From NCBI RefSeq assembly GCF_003545885.1, contig NZ_QHCT01000016.1, forward strand, positions 1-32,670: DNA of 32,670 nucleotides, read 5' to 3'. The notes beneath the pieces are model-generated. The model saw only the letters and a program-made list of their open reading frames with translations. It did not search any database and was not told where the DNA came from. This document shows, one piece after another, positions 8,053 through 16,022 of the stretch. This DNA comes from Leptospira stimsonii (GTDB taxonomy: Bacteria > Spirochaetota > Leptospiria > Leptospirales > Leptospiraceae). The position numbers were made by a program, and so were the translations under genes. Positions within the stretch are counted from its first letter, which is position 1. Each line of letters begins with the position of its first letter.

Positions 8053-8109
8053 CTGTACAATTTAGCAGAAATTCGGCCATCATGCCACGGGCTTGGAGGC
8101 AAGTCACAA

Positions 8110-8146
8110 ACGACACGTCGTAAAGTACGTATTTGACAAATATAAT
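8110..8146 (+). promoter_or_regulatory. Candidate promoter with overlapping operator
   Basis: ACGAC(8110-8114)-AC-GTCGT(8117-8121) is a perfect inverted repeat. A perfect TATAAT lies at 8141-8146, and the position 17 bases upstream (-35) begins at 8118, inside the palindrome, so a bound dimer would block RNA polymerase. A TTGACA at 8133-8138 with TAAATT at 8155-8160 is an alternative promoter but leaves almost no leader. The divergent XRE gene is the obvious candidate binder. Confidence 0.45.
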
Positions 8147-8178
8147 ATGCCTCTTAAATTGTGCCTAGGAGCGATTAA

Positions 8179-8433
8179 ATGAAATCAAAAGGAACAGCTT
8201 ACCTTTTCTGGTTTATTGGATTTGGTATATTAGGACTGCACCGATTCTACTTAGGCAAGATTGGAACGGGTATACTTTGGATGTGCACGTTAGGTTTATT
8301 TGGCTTTGGTGCATTCTTTGATCTGTTTACTCTCGGGAGCCAGGTGGACGCGATTAATACCAAAAAAGAGCTAAAGGAAATTCGAACTGTAACGTTAGCG
8401 AACGCGGTAGCGCAAAAGAGGGCCGAAGCATGA
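8179..8433 (+). CDS. TM2 domain membrane protein
   Basis: The 84-residue protein matches the TM2 family: GTAYLFWFIGFGILGLHRFYLG (helix 1 with the conserved G-x-H-R-F-Y-L-G turn), then GTGILWMCTLGLFGFGAFFD (helix 2 with a D near its end), and a short hydrophilic tail. It should span the inner membrane twice. A good AGGAG site lies 7 bases before ATG. Its stop overlaps the next start as ATGA, so it is co-translated with the lipoprotein. TM2 proteins have no settled bacterial function. Confidence 0.85.
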   Translation: MKSKGTAYLFWFIGFGILGLHRFYLGKIGTGILWMCTLGLFGFGAFFDLFTLGSQVDAINTKKELKEIRTVTLANAVAQKRAEA

Positions 8434-9317
8434 AACAGCGATTTATTTTAATCATATTATTTATTTGGATTTTTAACAGTTGTTACTATATTCGAGAAAC
8501 GAAAGGTAATAAAATTTCTTCAGAAGTTGTTGGAGAGGATACTTATGAGTATATTTATATAACTGGTCCCGAGCCAAAGATAACTTTTAAGGGTTCTAAG
8601 TTCGTAATTGAAACGGGAATAAAAGCTGAAAAAATAAAAGTCAAAAAAGAGGATTCAAAAGTTACCTATGAATTAATCCGAAAACCAGAGCTTACTGATG
8701 ATATGTGCCAAAAAGCTATGGGTTTTTGTATTTTTCTTTTTCCAATTCCTTTAACTATTCTTCTATTCGAATCCTTTACTATCCCATTTCGTTCAATTGA
8801 TTCAACAAGAGTAATGTTAGAAGATGCGAAAAGTGTTATTTCGCGCGAGCCTTTAAATCTTGCCTCTTTAAATAAAGACATCTCATTCAAAGTTGAGAAT
8901 AATTTGCTGTTTTATGCTAAAGAATTCGATTCGCCTCCTTCTAAGATAGAAGTTGATCTGAATAGCCAAGGAATGGATTTTTATGAAGTTAGAAGATTGC
9001 GTGATGAGGATAATAAGGTTAAAAGTTATTGTTCTTATTTCAGAATGAATCTTAAAGAAAATGGAAAAGAACGATTATCTGGTATTGAAGGATGTCCTTC
9101 TCTAAACTTTGTGCAAGAATTCGAGAAGAAAAATAAAAATAAATGTTTAGCAAGACATGAGAGATTTCTGGCTACATTAACCCAATATTATAATCGAATG
9201 CAAGTAGACAACAATACTTATACCACATACTGTACCTCGAAAAGTGGTATAGATAGAAATAAATATTTGAATTGTTTAGACGAAGTTCGCGATTGTTTTG
9301 ATATTATCAGACTTTAA
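8430..9317 (+). CDS. Putative lipoprotein of unknown function
   Basis: The 295-residue protein starts with MKQRF, a hydrophobic stretch, and a lipobox-like FNSC with the modified Cys near residue 18, suiting export and lipidation. A second hydrophobic segment (FCIFLFPIPLTILLFESF, about 98-115) could be a membrane anchor or hairpin. The C-terminal 60 residues hold several Cys (CLARHERF, TYCTSKSG, YLNCLDEVRDCFD) that may form disulfides. The ATGA overlap with the TM2 gene suggests the two work together at the envelope. The family is not recognised. Confidence 0.65.
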   Translation: MKQRFILIILFIWIFNSCYYIRETKGNKISSEVVGEDTYEYIYITGPEPKITFKGSKFVIETGIKAEKIKVKKEDSKVTYELIRKPELTDDMCQKAMGFCIFLFPIPLTILLFESFTIPFRSIDSTRVMLEDAKSVISREPLNLASLNKDISFKVENNLLFYAKEFDSPPSKIEVDLNSQGMDFYEVRRLRDEDNKVKSYCSYFRMNLKENGKERLSGIEGCPSLNFVQEFEKKNKNKCLARHERFLATLTQYYNRMQVDNNTYTTYCTSKSGIDRNKYLNCLDEVRDCFDIIRL

Positions 9318-9355
9318 TCTTATTAACAGGATAATAATTAGTACCCTTTTGCAAA

Positions 9356-9389
9356 ACTCCAGAGCATTGTTTAATAAATGTTTTGGAGT
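9356..9389 (+). terminator. Possible terminator after the lipoprotein gene
   Basis: ACTCCA (9356-9361) and TGGAGT (9384-9389) pair around a loop that itself contains CATT/AAATG, and AATCTTTT follows. The stem is weak. Confidence 0.35.
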
Positions 9390-9565
9390 AATCTTTTGGT
9401 TATATTTGGACCTCGGCCTTAGACTTTTTCGTTCTTAATTCTCCGACCGTAAACAGACTTTAAAATTATTTTCTTCAAAAAAAATATTCAGCGATTTCAA
9501 ATAATTTCCGCATTTTCTCAAAAAAGTACGAAACAGTTTATCCACTTTACTACTATTTTAACTAA

Positions 9566-9588
9566 TAGAGGGGTAAGAAATTACTCTA
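9566..9588 (+). promoter_or_regulatory. Dyad upstream of the replication gene
   Basis: TAGA/TCTA and GTAA/TTAC pair around a GAAA loop with a GGG bulge, 28 bases before the ATG of the large replication protein. It could be an operator or an mRNA hairpin shielding the AAGAGAG ribosome binding site region. The rest of 9390-9565 is AT-rich with no gene. Confidence 0.35.
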
Positions 9589-9615
9589 TCAATTTAATTA
9601 AAGAGAGTTTTAAAG

Positions 9616-12306
9616 ATGAGAAACGTTACGTATTTGAAATCAAGTAAACCTGTCTTCAAGCCAACGGATGATGCACATACCTATGGATTCGTACAAAAGG
9701 ATGTAAGTGTAGATGAATTCTTAAAGGATCTAGTATCCGGTCATTCGATTATTCCTGCGAAGTTTAAAGATAGTGCAAAGGGCCATAGGAAAAATACGAA
9801 TTTTGAAAGTGCCAATCTAATTATGCTGGATATCGATAATGGACCTTCAATTGATGAAGCGAAAGAAACTTTTAAAAATCAAGCCATAGCAATACTTCCG
9901 ACTAAAAGCCATCAAAAACCGAAAAACGGAGTAGTTGCCGATCGTTTCCGTGTTATATGTCCATTGCCAATATCAGCAAACTCAACACTTCATGAAGTCT
10001 TATTAAATGCTTGCGTTAAAGTTTATAATCATGATGTAAAATGTACGGATAAAGCAAGAGCATACTGTACTATTCATAATGGAAGTTACGAAATTCTAGA
10101 TTTAACCAATGTTTTCGATATTAAAGCCTGTTTACGCATGTATTTTAATGGAGAATCGAATCGAAATGAGGCTAGCAATATAATTCGAAAATATAGTGAC
10201 TATTTAACGATTAAAGAATTCATCGAAGACTTAAAACTGAATGATTTAATCGATAGTGATTTTGAAGTTACTAGTTTAAAAGAGTATTTCTGCCAAAAAT
10301 TGGCAGTTACTAATAATTATATAATAGAGACTGACAAAAAATCAACATATTCCATCGATCAGTCCCATTCCTCTAAGCGATCGGGAAAATCCAAAGAAAA
10401 GTCAGACCGAGTTAGAATCCGTTCTTATGATTGGAACTTACTAGAAGAAAACTGTGAATTATATAGAGATTTTAACGAATCCTCACATGCTGAATTATTT
10501 CACATGATCACAAATTTAATCCATATTAAAGGCGGATTAAAGGAATTAAGGAATAAAGTTTCAAAAAGACCTTTCGACCAGAAACAGCGTGGTGTAAATT
10601 ACTATAATAAACTAGTCAAAGAACTTAAAGACTACAATCCAACAAGTTGCGAAAAATCATGTTCTAAATTCGAGACATGCGGGAATAAGGGAAATCTAAT
10701 AACGCTTTGGCTAGATGATGTTAGGAAAATAAAACCTATTAAAGATAATGCTGTAGTTGTGTCTTTAGAAGTAGGGAGACAGAAATTAGAAACGGTATGG
10801 AAAGAAGTCGAAGCTGATAGTTCCAATACAGTTCATCTTGTAATTGCACCTACCGGGTTAGGTAAATCGAGTTACTTAGAAAGAATTTCAGAGACCGACG
10901 GAACTATTTTAATCGCCGGTCCACGACATGATCAACTTGCTAGTTTAGATATTGGAGTTCCTTATCCAACGTTGAATACGACTAAGTATCCAGAGATTGA
11001 AAGCAGAATAAATCAGGGATATCGATTAAAATCTTTGAGAGGCAATAACAAAGCGTTAGAAAAGCGAGGCTCTTTAGAGCATCTTGAAGAATACTTTAAT
11101 CGTATTAAGGATATTTCGAACGAGAAAATTATTAAATTAACTCATGAAAAATTAGTTCGAAATTACATATTTGAAGACTTTAAAAATATTAAGACAATCT
11201 ACATTGATGAAGATATTTCAGAATCCCTTTTCAAAATGAATTCAATTGATCTAAATACTTTACAGACATTTGTTAAAATATGCGAAGAGCATAAATCAGA
11301 AAGTTCCAGTTATATTCGACAATATCTAAATCAATTTATCGATTTAGAAGATGGAAAATCAAAATATGTTGGAGATTTCGATTTTGGATATTTAACTGAT
11401 GTAAGTGAATATCTAATTGAATATAATACAGGGAGAACTCGTAAAGTTGATTCCGAAGGTAAATTTAAATTTGAAAAAAGAGATCCTGTGGATGCACGAA
11501 AAATATTCGACGTATTTTATTCGGAGTTCATTTTTAAATCTGATAAAATTATTCATTATATTCAAAAGCGAGAATTGCCTAAGATAAAAACAGTTATTCT
11601 TTCGGCAACACCACACATCCCGACCTATGAAAGTTATTTTGGGGAACGACTTAAAGTGCACGATATCGGTAACATCAAACCGGAAGGAAAATTCTTATTA
11701 TTCCCACAGTATAGTTTTTCTAAAACTAGCCTTAAAAAGGAATCAAAGAAAAGCGATGAAGAGAATGCACAGAAAATCGAGAGAATTAAGAAATTAGACG
11801 CACTTCTTAGAGATAACAATTTTAATCTTATCTCTCATTTATCCACATCGAATGATATTAATTTATCTGCCCATTTTTATGCTAATGCAGGTATTCGACA
11901 TTTAGACGGGAAGCGATTAGCCGTTATTGGGACACCCAATCCACCCGAATATTATGTATTGTTAATGGCTGAAATGTTAGGTTATGATACCAGTAAAATG
12001 AGAAGGTATTCAGATAATTTGTATGATGAGGTAGAATATAATGGCTTTAAGTTTAGACGGAAATTGCTATCAACTGATAAACGGATTATCGATATTCAAT
12101 TGCATTATACGAGTAGCCACCTTACCCAATCAGTGGGAAGAGCCAGAGGGATTAATTCGGATGTGCCAGTATTGGTTTTTTCGAATTTTCCGATTCGATT
12201 TAGTGAGATAGTTCACACTTATGGGAAAAAGGATTTCTTAGAATTTGTGGAAGAAACTCTTAACAAAGAAAGATTAGTTATCGAGATGGATGAGAAAATT
12301 GCTTAG
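9616..12306 (+). CDS. Primase-helicase-like replication protein
   Basis: The 896-residue protein looks like an archaeo-eukaryotic-type primase joined to a superfamily 2 helicase. The N-terminus shows IMLDID (69-74, the DxD metal site), PTKSH (95-99, the s-x-H motif) and DRFRVI (109-114). A Cys cluster (SCEKSCSKFETC, about 344-355) may bind zinc. The helicase part has Walker A APTGLGKSS (about 411-419), a DED Walker B in IYIDEDIS (about 529), SAT in ILSATPH (about 660) and motif VI QSVGRARG (about 837). Such proteins start or drive replication of phages, plasmids and integrative elements. The neighbouring convergent recombinase supports an element core. Motifs are clear; the primase activity is inferred. 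Confidence 0.7.
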   Translation: MRNVTYLKSSKPVFKPTDDAHTYGFVQKDVSVDEFLKDLVSGHSIIPAKFKDSAKGHRKNTNFESANLIMLDIDNGPSIDEAKETFKNQAIAILPTKSHQKPKNGVVADRFRVICPLPISANSTLHEVLLNACVKVYNHDVKCTDKARAYCTIHNGSYEILDLTNVFDIKACLRMYFNGESNRNEASNIIRKYSDYLTIKEFIEDLKLNDLIDSDFEVTSLKEYFCQKLAVTNNYIIETDKKSTYSIDQSHSSKRSGKSKEKSDRVRIRSYDWNLLEENCELYRDFNESSHAELFHMITNLIHIKGGLKELRNKVSKRPFDQKQRGVNYYNKLVKELKDYNPTSCEKSCSKFETCGNKGNLITLWLDDVRKIKPIKDNAVVVSLEVGRQKLETVWKEVEADSSNTVHLVIAPTGLGKSSYLERISETDGTILIAGPRHDQLASLDIGVPYPTLNTTKYPEIESRINQGYRLKSLRGNNKALEKRGSLEHLEEYFNRIKDISNEKIIKLTHEKLVRNYIFEDFKNIKTIYIDEDISESLFKMNSIDLNTLQTFVKICEEHKSESSSYIRQYLNQFIDLEDGKSKYVGDFDFGYLTDVSEYLIEYNTGRTRKVDSEGKFKFEKRDPVDARKIFDVFYSEFIFKSDKIIHYIQKRELPKIKTVILSATPHIPTYESYFGERLKVHDIGNIKPEGKFLLFPQYSFSKTSLKKESKKSDEENAQKIERIKKLDALLRDNNFNLISHLSTSNDINLSAHFYANAGIRHLDGKRLAVIGTPNPPEYYVLLMAEMLGYDTSKMRRYSDNLYDEVEYNGFKFRRKLLSTDKRIIDIQLHYTSSHLTQSVGRARGINSDVPVLVFSNFPIRFSEIVHTYGKKDFLEFVEETLNKERLVIEMDEKIA

Positions 12307-12313
12307 GAACATT

Positions 12314-12361
12314 AACCCTTTCTATTTGAGTAAATGTGGAGAAATTCATTTAGAAAAGGTT
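12314..12361. terminator. Shared terminator between convergent genes
   Basis: AACCCTTTCTA (12314-12324) pairs with TAGAAAAGGTT (12351-12361) with one mismatch over 11 bp, placed between the stops of the primase-helicase gene and the minus-strand recombinase. A/T runs flank it, so it could serve both directions; the loop is long (26 bases). Confidence 0.4.
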
Positions 12362-12375
12362 TTATTAAAGTAATC

Positions 12376-13038
12376 TTAATTCCAATCCCTAAGATATTTC
12401 GATCCATCATAGAAGGGTTGAGTATAGAATTTGCTAGTCGTAACCGGTGAAGAGTGTCCTAATACTTTCTGAGCGGCAATCGAACCAGCTTCAGCTAGTA
12501 ATCGAATACCTACTGTGTGTCGAAGAGCATGACAATGAATATTCCTTCCCTGGCACGTATTAACATTCCAGGAAGAAACAACGTATTGGAGTCCGCGCTT
12601 AGAAAGGGGAGAGCGATGACTTTGATTTCGTTTTGGTAAGGAATGAAAGAAGAAGTCAGATTTAATTAGAAACTGTGAGTGGTAGTCTTTTATTATCTCG
12701 ACTAAATCATTCGGTAACACAGCGAAACCGATCTTTCCTCCTTTCTTACGATATTTTAGCAACGTTTCGTCTGACGGACCTTTAAGCAGATCAGAGAATT
12801 TACTACCGACGATCTCTTTAGCTCGAAGACCGGTGATAGACATGAAGAGGAATAATGCCCGATTACGGATACTATCTTCTCTCGTTGAATTCGAGAACCG
12901 CTTGAGAAGGTTCTTCATAGTCTCATTGGTTAAACCTTTGGTGAATCCTAAAGGATCGACAGTAGGCTTTTTCGAGTTTCTGCCTCCTTTTTCTTTTTTA
13001 ATTTCAAATTGGAGTATTTTGGCTGTATTTGCTGACAT
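12376..13038 (-). CDS. Short tyrosine recombinase (phage integrase family)
   Basis: The 220-residue protein has the catalytic set of tyrosine recombinases: Arg 72 in TGLRAKEI, Lys near 99-102 in KKGGK, His 170 and Arg 173 in HALRHT, His 195 in LGHSS and the nucleophile Tyr 205 in KFYTQ. It lacks most of the usual N-terminal core-binding domain, having only about 55 residues before the catalytic domain, so it may need a partner or use an unusual site. It faces the replication gene, and together they look like the maintenance core of a mobile element. All catalytic residues are present, so it is probably active rather than a remnant. Confidence 0.8.
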   Translation of the reverse strand: MSANTAKILQFEIKKEKGGRNSKKPTVDPLGFTKGLTNETMKNLLKRFSNSTREDSIRNRALFLFMSITGLRAKEIVGSKFSDLLKGPSDETLLKYRKKGGKIGFAVLPNDLVEIIKDYHSQFLIKSDFFFHSLPKRNQSHRSPLSKRGLQYVVSSWNVNTCQGRNIHCHALRHTVGIRLLAEAGSIAAQKVLGHSSPVTTSKFYTQPFYDGSKYLRDWN

Positions 13039-13189
13039 GAGTATTTTCTTAAATATCTATACTAAACAAACATATAGTACATTGAAAAATTGTAAAGGAA
13101 AATATTCTTGAAAAGTCCAAAATCGAATTTTAATATACCGAAGTCGTTGTCGCAAGATGTGGGTGACGAACGCTTAAGTAAATTCGAAT

Positions 13190-13915
13190 ATGAATAAAAA
13201 AGATATCTTCTTTTATGCATTGATAGTCTCTGGGGTCGTAATTGTCTTTCCGCTAGTCCTCTATATCTTTCACTTTTATGACGGATATGGATTTTCAAAT
13301 AGCCAAGAGTCGTGGGGTTTATTTGGCGATTATTATGGAGGACTACTTAATCCATTATTAAGCTTCATGACTTTCATAGTCGTTATTTGGACTTTAAAAA
13401 ATCAAAAGAAAGAGTTTGAAATAATCCGTCAAGAATCGCGAGACAATAGAATTGAAAGTCAATTACAAGGTTTCGAATCTATATTTTTTAGCTATTTAAA
13501 AAACTTAATTGATTTGATTAATTCTTTTCAACTACCGAGACAATTTAGCAGCCCTTTGCACGATCCGACCATGGTAATCAATCCCGGACGCGAAGAGTTA
13601 TTCAAATTGATTATAGAAGCGATGGATGAATATAGGAAAAATGAGGAGACTCGATTAGAGGATCTTCTTCCAGAAGGAAGGCTAAAGATTTATTTTAAAA
13701 CGGTAAAGAACATTGTCAAGTACGTAGTTTCCTCTCCTCACGTAGAAGAGAGTAAGAAGATGTTCTATTTTGAGATCGTAAAATCACAGTTTTCTTCTTC
13801 GGAGATAGAGTATTTAAGTAAGCTAATTAAATTAACAGATTCAGCTCTATATCAATATCTATCTCATATAGAATTTTTTAAGGATGAATTCAATTTTAAA
13901 TCGAAAGCAAATTAA
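13190..13915 (+). CDS. AbiC-like phage abortive infection membrane protein
   Basis: The 241-residue protein has two N-terminal membrane helices (about 7-28 and 53-71) separated by the family signature WGLFGDYYGGLLNP (about 42-55). After the second helix comes LKNQKKEFEIIRQES, then a cytosolic helical domain with GFESIFFSYLKNLIDLIN. This matches the putative AbiC family of phage abortive infection proteins. It is preceded by a 150-base spacer and stands alone, like most genes in this stretch. The family call is good; anti-phage activity of this member is inferred. Confidence 0.7.
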   Translation: MNKKDIFFYALIVSGVVIVFPLVLYIFHFYDGYGFSNSQESWGLFGDYYGGLLNPLLSFMTFIVVIWTLKNQKKEFEIIRQESRDNRIESQLQGFESIFFSYLKNLIDLINSFQLPRQFSSPLHDPTMVINPGREELFKLIIEAMDEYRKNEETRLEDLLPEGRLKIYFKTVKNIVKYVVSSPHVEESKKMFYFEIVKSQFSSSEIEYLSKLIKLTDSALYQYLSHIEFFKDEFNFKSKAN

Positions 13916-13934
13916 CAGTATTTACTGGTCTATT

Positions 13935-13971
13935 TTCAACTGCACAATTCTTCCGCAAAGGCGCAGTTGAA
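13935..13971 (+). other. Perfect 9-bp hairpin after the AbiC-like gene
   Basis: TTCAACTGC (13935-13943) and GCAGTTGAA (13963-13971) pair perfectly around a 19-base loop. No T-tract follows, so it is not a standard terminator. A second GTTG six bases downstream could form an alternative pairing. Confidence 0.4.
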
Positions 13972-14048
13972 GCGATAAGTTGTTTGCACGTGAATTATGA
14001 ATAAATTTTATGAGTTTTATTTAATCTTAAGATTCGAGAGAGAGTTGG

Positions 14049-15266
14049 ATGGAGATTCGAGATAGAATTGCTGATAATATAACTAAGTTGTTAGATTTGA
14101 ATGAATCTGAAAATGGGAGATATTTTTCAATTAACAACTCGGAGAGTATTCTATTAAAACAAAATATTCTAAAACAATTAGTATCCATTAAAATAGCCGG
14201 TAAGAACACATCTAAAACAACTATTGAAAAAAAATTAAATTCGTTTCTATTGGAATATAAATTCGCCGAAAACCCCGATTCTCCGTTGGCTTTCATTGAG
14301 AATCTAATTCAGTTTGATAATCAAGATTTTGTAAATACAGAAGTTTTGTTGCCTTTTTCGGGTGGCGCATTAACTTCCAAAATGGATATGGCAGATTTCT
14401 CTATTGATTACTATACTCCAGAATTGCGGATGAAGATACTTGAGACGACGAAGAAAGTAGTTGAAGCTAATACTAAATTTAATGAGAAGGAAAAAAATAA
14501 AAATTACCTCGATTTTAACAAATACTTATTAAAGGAAGGTAACTTTCTCGTTCTTCGATACAGTGCAAAAAAAGATCCGGAACTGGTAGCTGAAGAGGCA
14601 CAAAATCGATTGGAAATTCTTTTACGTTTTCTTAATTTTGCTGCTTTATTAACAAAGGATCGAAAGGAGGGAGTAGTTCTTCTACCTGGGACATCGCAAA
14701 TTAATATTCGAAGCGGCCAGATTGATATTTCTGAAATTAACGTGAGATTTAGTTTTTCATTTTTTGGAGTTGCGACTCTTAATATAAATGAAATTATGAA
14801 GAACGATGCCTATAGCGGGATTTTTAAATATTTAATTGCGCAGATTTCCAATTCAAATTTGCATTATCCGGCAAGTGTTATTGTTAATTCAATTTTATGG
14901 GCGAGTAACGCTAATATAACATTTTCTTTGGAAGCTAAAGTATTAAACCTAATCATAGCGATGGAGTCCTTAGTTCCGCACCAAAAGAATGTGCCGATAT
15001 CTGGTAATTTTGCTGAGTCTATTGCTTTTATTTTAGGTTCAAACTACTCTGAGAAAAGAAAATATTATGATTATTTGAAAAGCATTTATAATAAAAGGAG
15101 TCAATTGGCACATGGTTCAAATCATCAAATTACCGATGATGATTTAAATCAGATTCGAAATTTCTATACAAGAATGCTGAATTATCTTATCGTTAATAGT
15201 CCATCTCTTAAAGGGGACCAAGATTTAATAGAAAAAATATTGAATGCTAAGTTCGGTAATAATTAA
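14049..15266 (+). CDS. Second ApeA-like HEPN domain protein
   Basis: The 405-residue protein ends in a HEPN domain: LNLIIAMESLVPH (helix with the conserved E-x-L), then SIYNKRSQLAHGSN with R-x4-H (about 350-357) and a last helix. The N-terminal ~250 residues are mixed and lack a motif I know. The layout matches the HEPN protein at 1857-2843, but sequence similarity outside the domain is not evident by eye, so they are probably different subfamilies rather than copies. A role as an infection-triggered RNase is inferred from family. Its stop is only 16 bases from the stop of the convergent truncated nuclease. Confidence 0.6.
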   Translation: MEIRDRIADNITKLLDLNESENGRYFSINNSESILLKQNILKQLVSIKIAGKNTSKTTIEKKLNSFLLEYKFAENPDSPLAFIENLIQFDNQDFVNTEVLLPFSGGALTSKMDMADFSIDYYTPELRMKILETTKKVVEANTKFNEKEKNKNYLDFNKYLLKEGNFLVLRYSAKKDPELVAEEAQNRLEILLRFLNFAALLTKDRKEGVVLLPGTSQINIRSGQIDISEINVRFSFSFFGVATLNINEIMKNDAYSGIFKYLIAQISNSNLHYPASVIVNSILWASNANITFSLEAKVLNLIIAMESLVPHQKNVPISGNFAESIAFILGSNYSEKRKYYDYLKSIYNKRSQLAHGSNHQITDDDLNQIRNFYTRMLNYLIVNSPSLKGDQDLIEKILNAKFGNN

Positions 15267-15282
15267 GTAATTTCAAGAAACG

Positions 15283-15765
15283 TTATCGTTTACTTCGGTT
15301 CGGCTTTGTTTCCAAATTTGTACAATGACAGTATTCGCCTGACACTTCTTCTGATTCCTTTGCACTTAATTCAAAATTCAATTCCTGAAAAGATGTAAGT
15401 TTTCTAAATAAGGGTGGCAAATTACTCAAAGCTATATTTTTCGCAGAGGATTTAAAGTATGCCTTTGCAGTCTGATCTAATTCTAATCTTCGAACTAAAT
15501 CCTTCAGTATTGAGCGACCACTATCATTATCTGGCTTGGCAATTTGAGTAACTGTCCAGCTTGCTTCGGATCGATTCTTAACTGAATGATATTCTCGGGT
15601 GCCATCAAGGCAAGTTACAGCGTATTCGATTCCAACCGGGTCATCTTCGGGTTCAAAGGTAATGGATAATATTTCATTTTCTAATAATCGTAGAATTTCA
15701 CGCCAACTCCATAAGTCTTCAAATTGGTTGCCTAATTTTGCGGCAGAGCCTCCGGTTTTTGCCAT
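15283..15765 (-). pseudogene. Truncated N-terminal nuclease domain of an Avs/NLR-like protein
   Basis: The product (160 residues from ATG 15765; an ATG at 15798 would add 11) begins TGGSAAKLGNQFEDLW and continues with FEPEDDPVGIEYAV and YHSVKNRS, a PD-(D/E)xK-like core. This opening is typical of the N-terminal nuclease of large STAND/NLR-like defence ATPases, which usually exceed 1000 residues. Here the frame ends soon after the nuclease fold, with a tail (VSGEYCHCTNLETK) that looks unrelated, and the P-loop region is missing. I read it as a remnant cut off next to the HEPN gene, or less likely a stand-alone nuclease. Confidence 0.5.
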
Positions 15766-15800
15766 CAAATATACCCGCTTAACTTTTAATTCTTCCATTT

Positions 15801-15812
15801 AAACTATAGTTT
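15801..15812. promoter_or_regulatory. 12-bp perfect palindrome
   Basis: AAACTATAGTTT is fully self-complementary and lies just upstream of the truncated nuclease gene, in the 257-base divergent gap before the next plus-strand gene. It could be an operator; no regulator is assigned. Confidence 0.3.
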
Positions 15813-16022
15813 GGTATGAGATCATCAGAAATTTTGTTTTCGATAATTTTATTATTGTTAGTTTTTAATTTGCGTTGAAAGTAAAGTTCTCGACTTGGGA
15901 CTTTGAATTTTAAGTTGTTTCATACAATTATTCACAGAATGCTTAACGTATTTTTAATACTATACTCATTTAAAATATAGTAAAACATGATTTATTTTCT
16001 GATTTGAGGAGTATAATAGTGA

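Noticed and set aside
1665..13990. Integron attC sites between the single-gene units
   Set aside because: The layout is cassette-like and some gaps contain AAC/GTT-type bases (for example ATCTAAC near 4051 and the 13935 hairpin), but I could not find matching RYYYAAC and GTTRRRY ends in any one gap, and the recombinases lack the integron-integrase extra helix.
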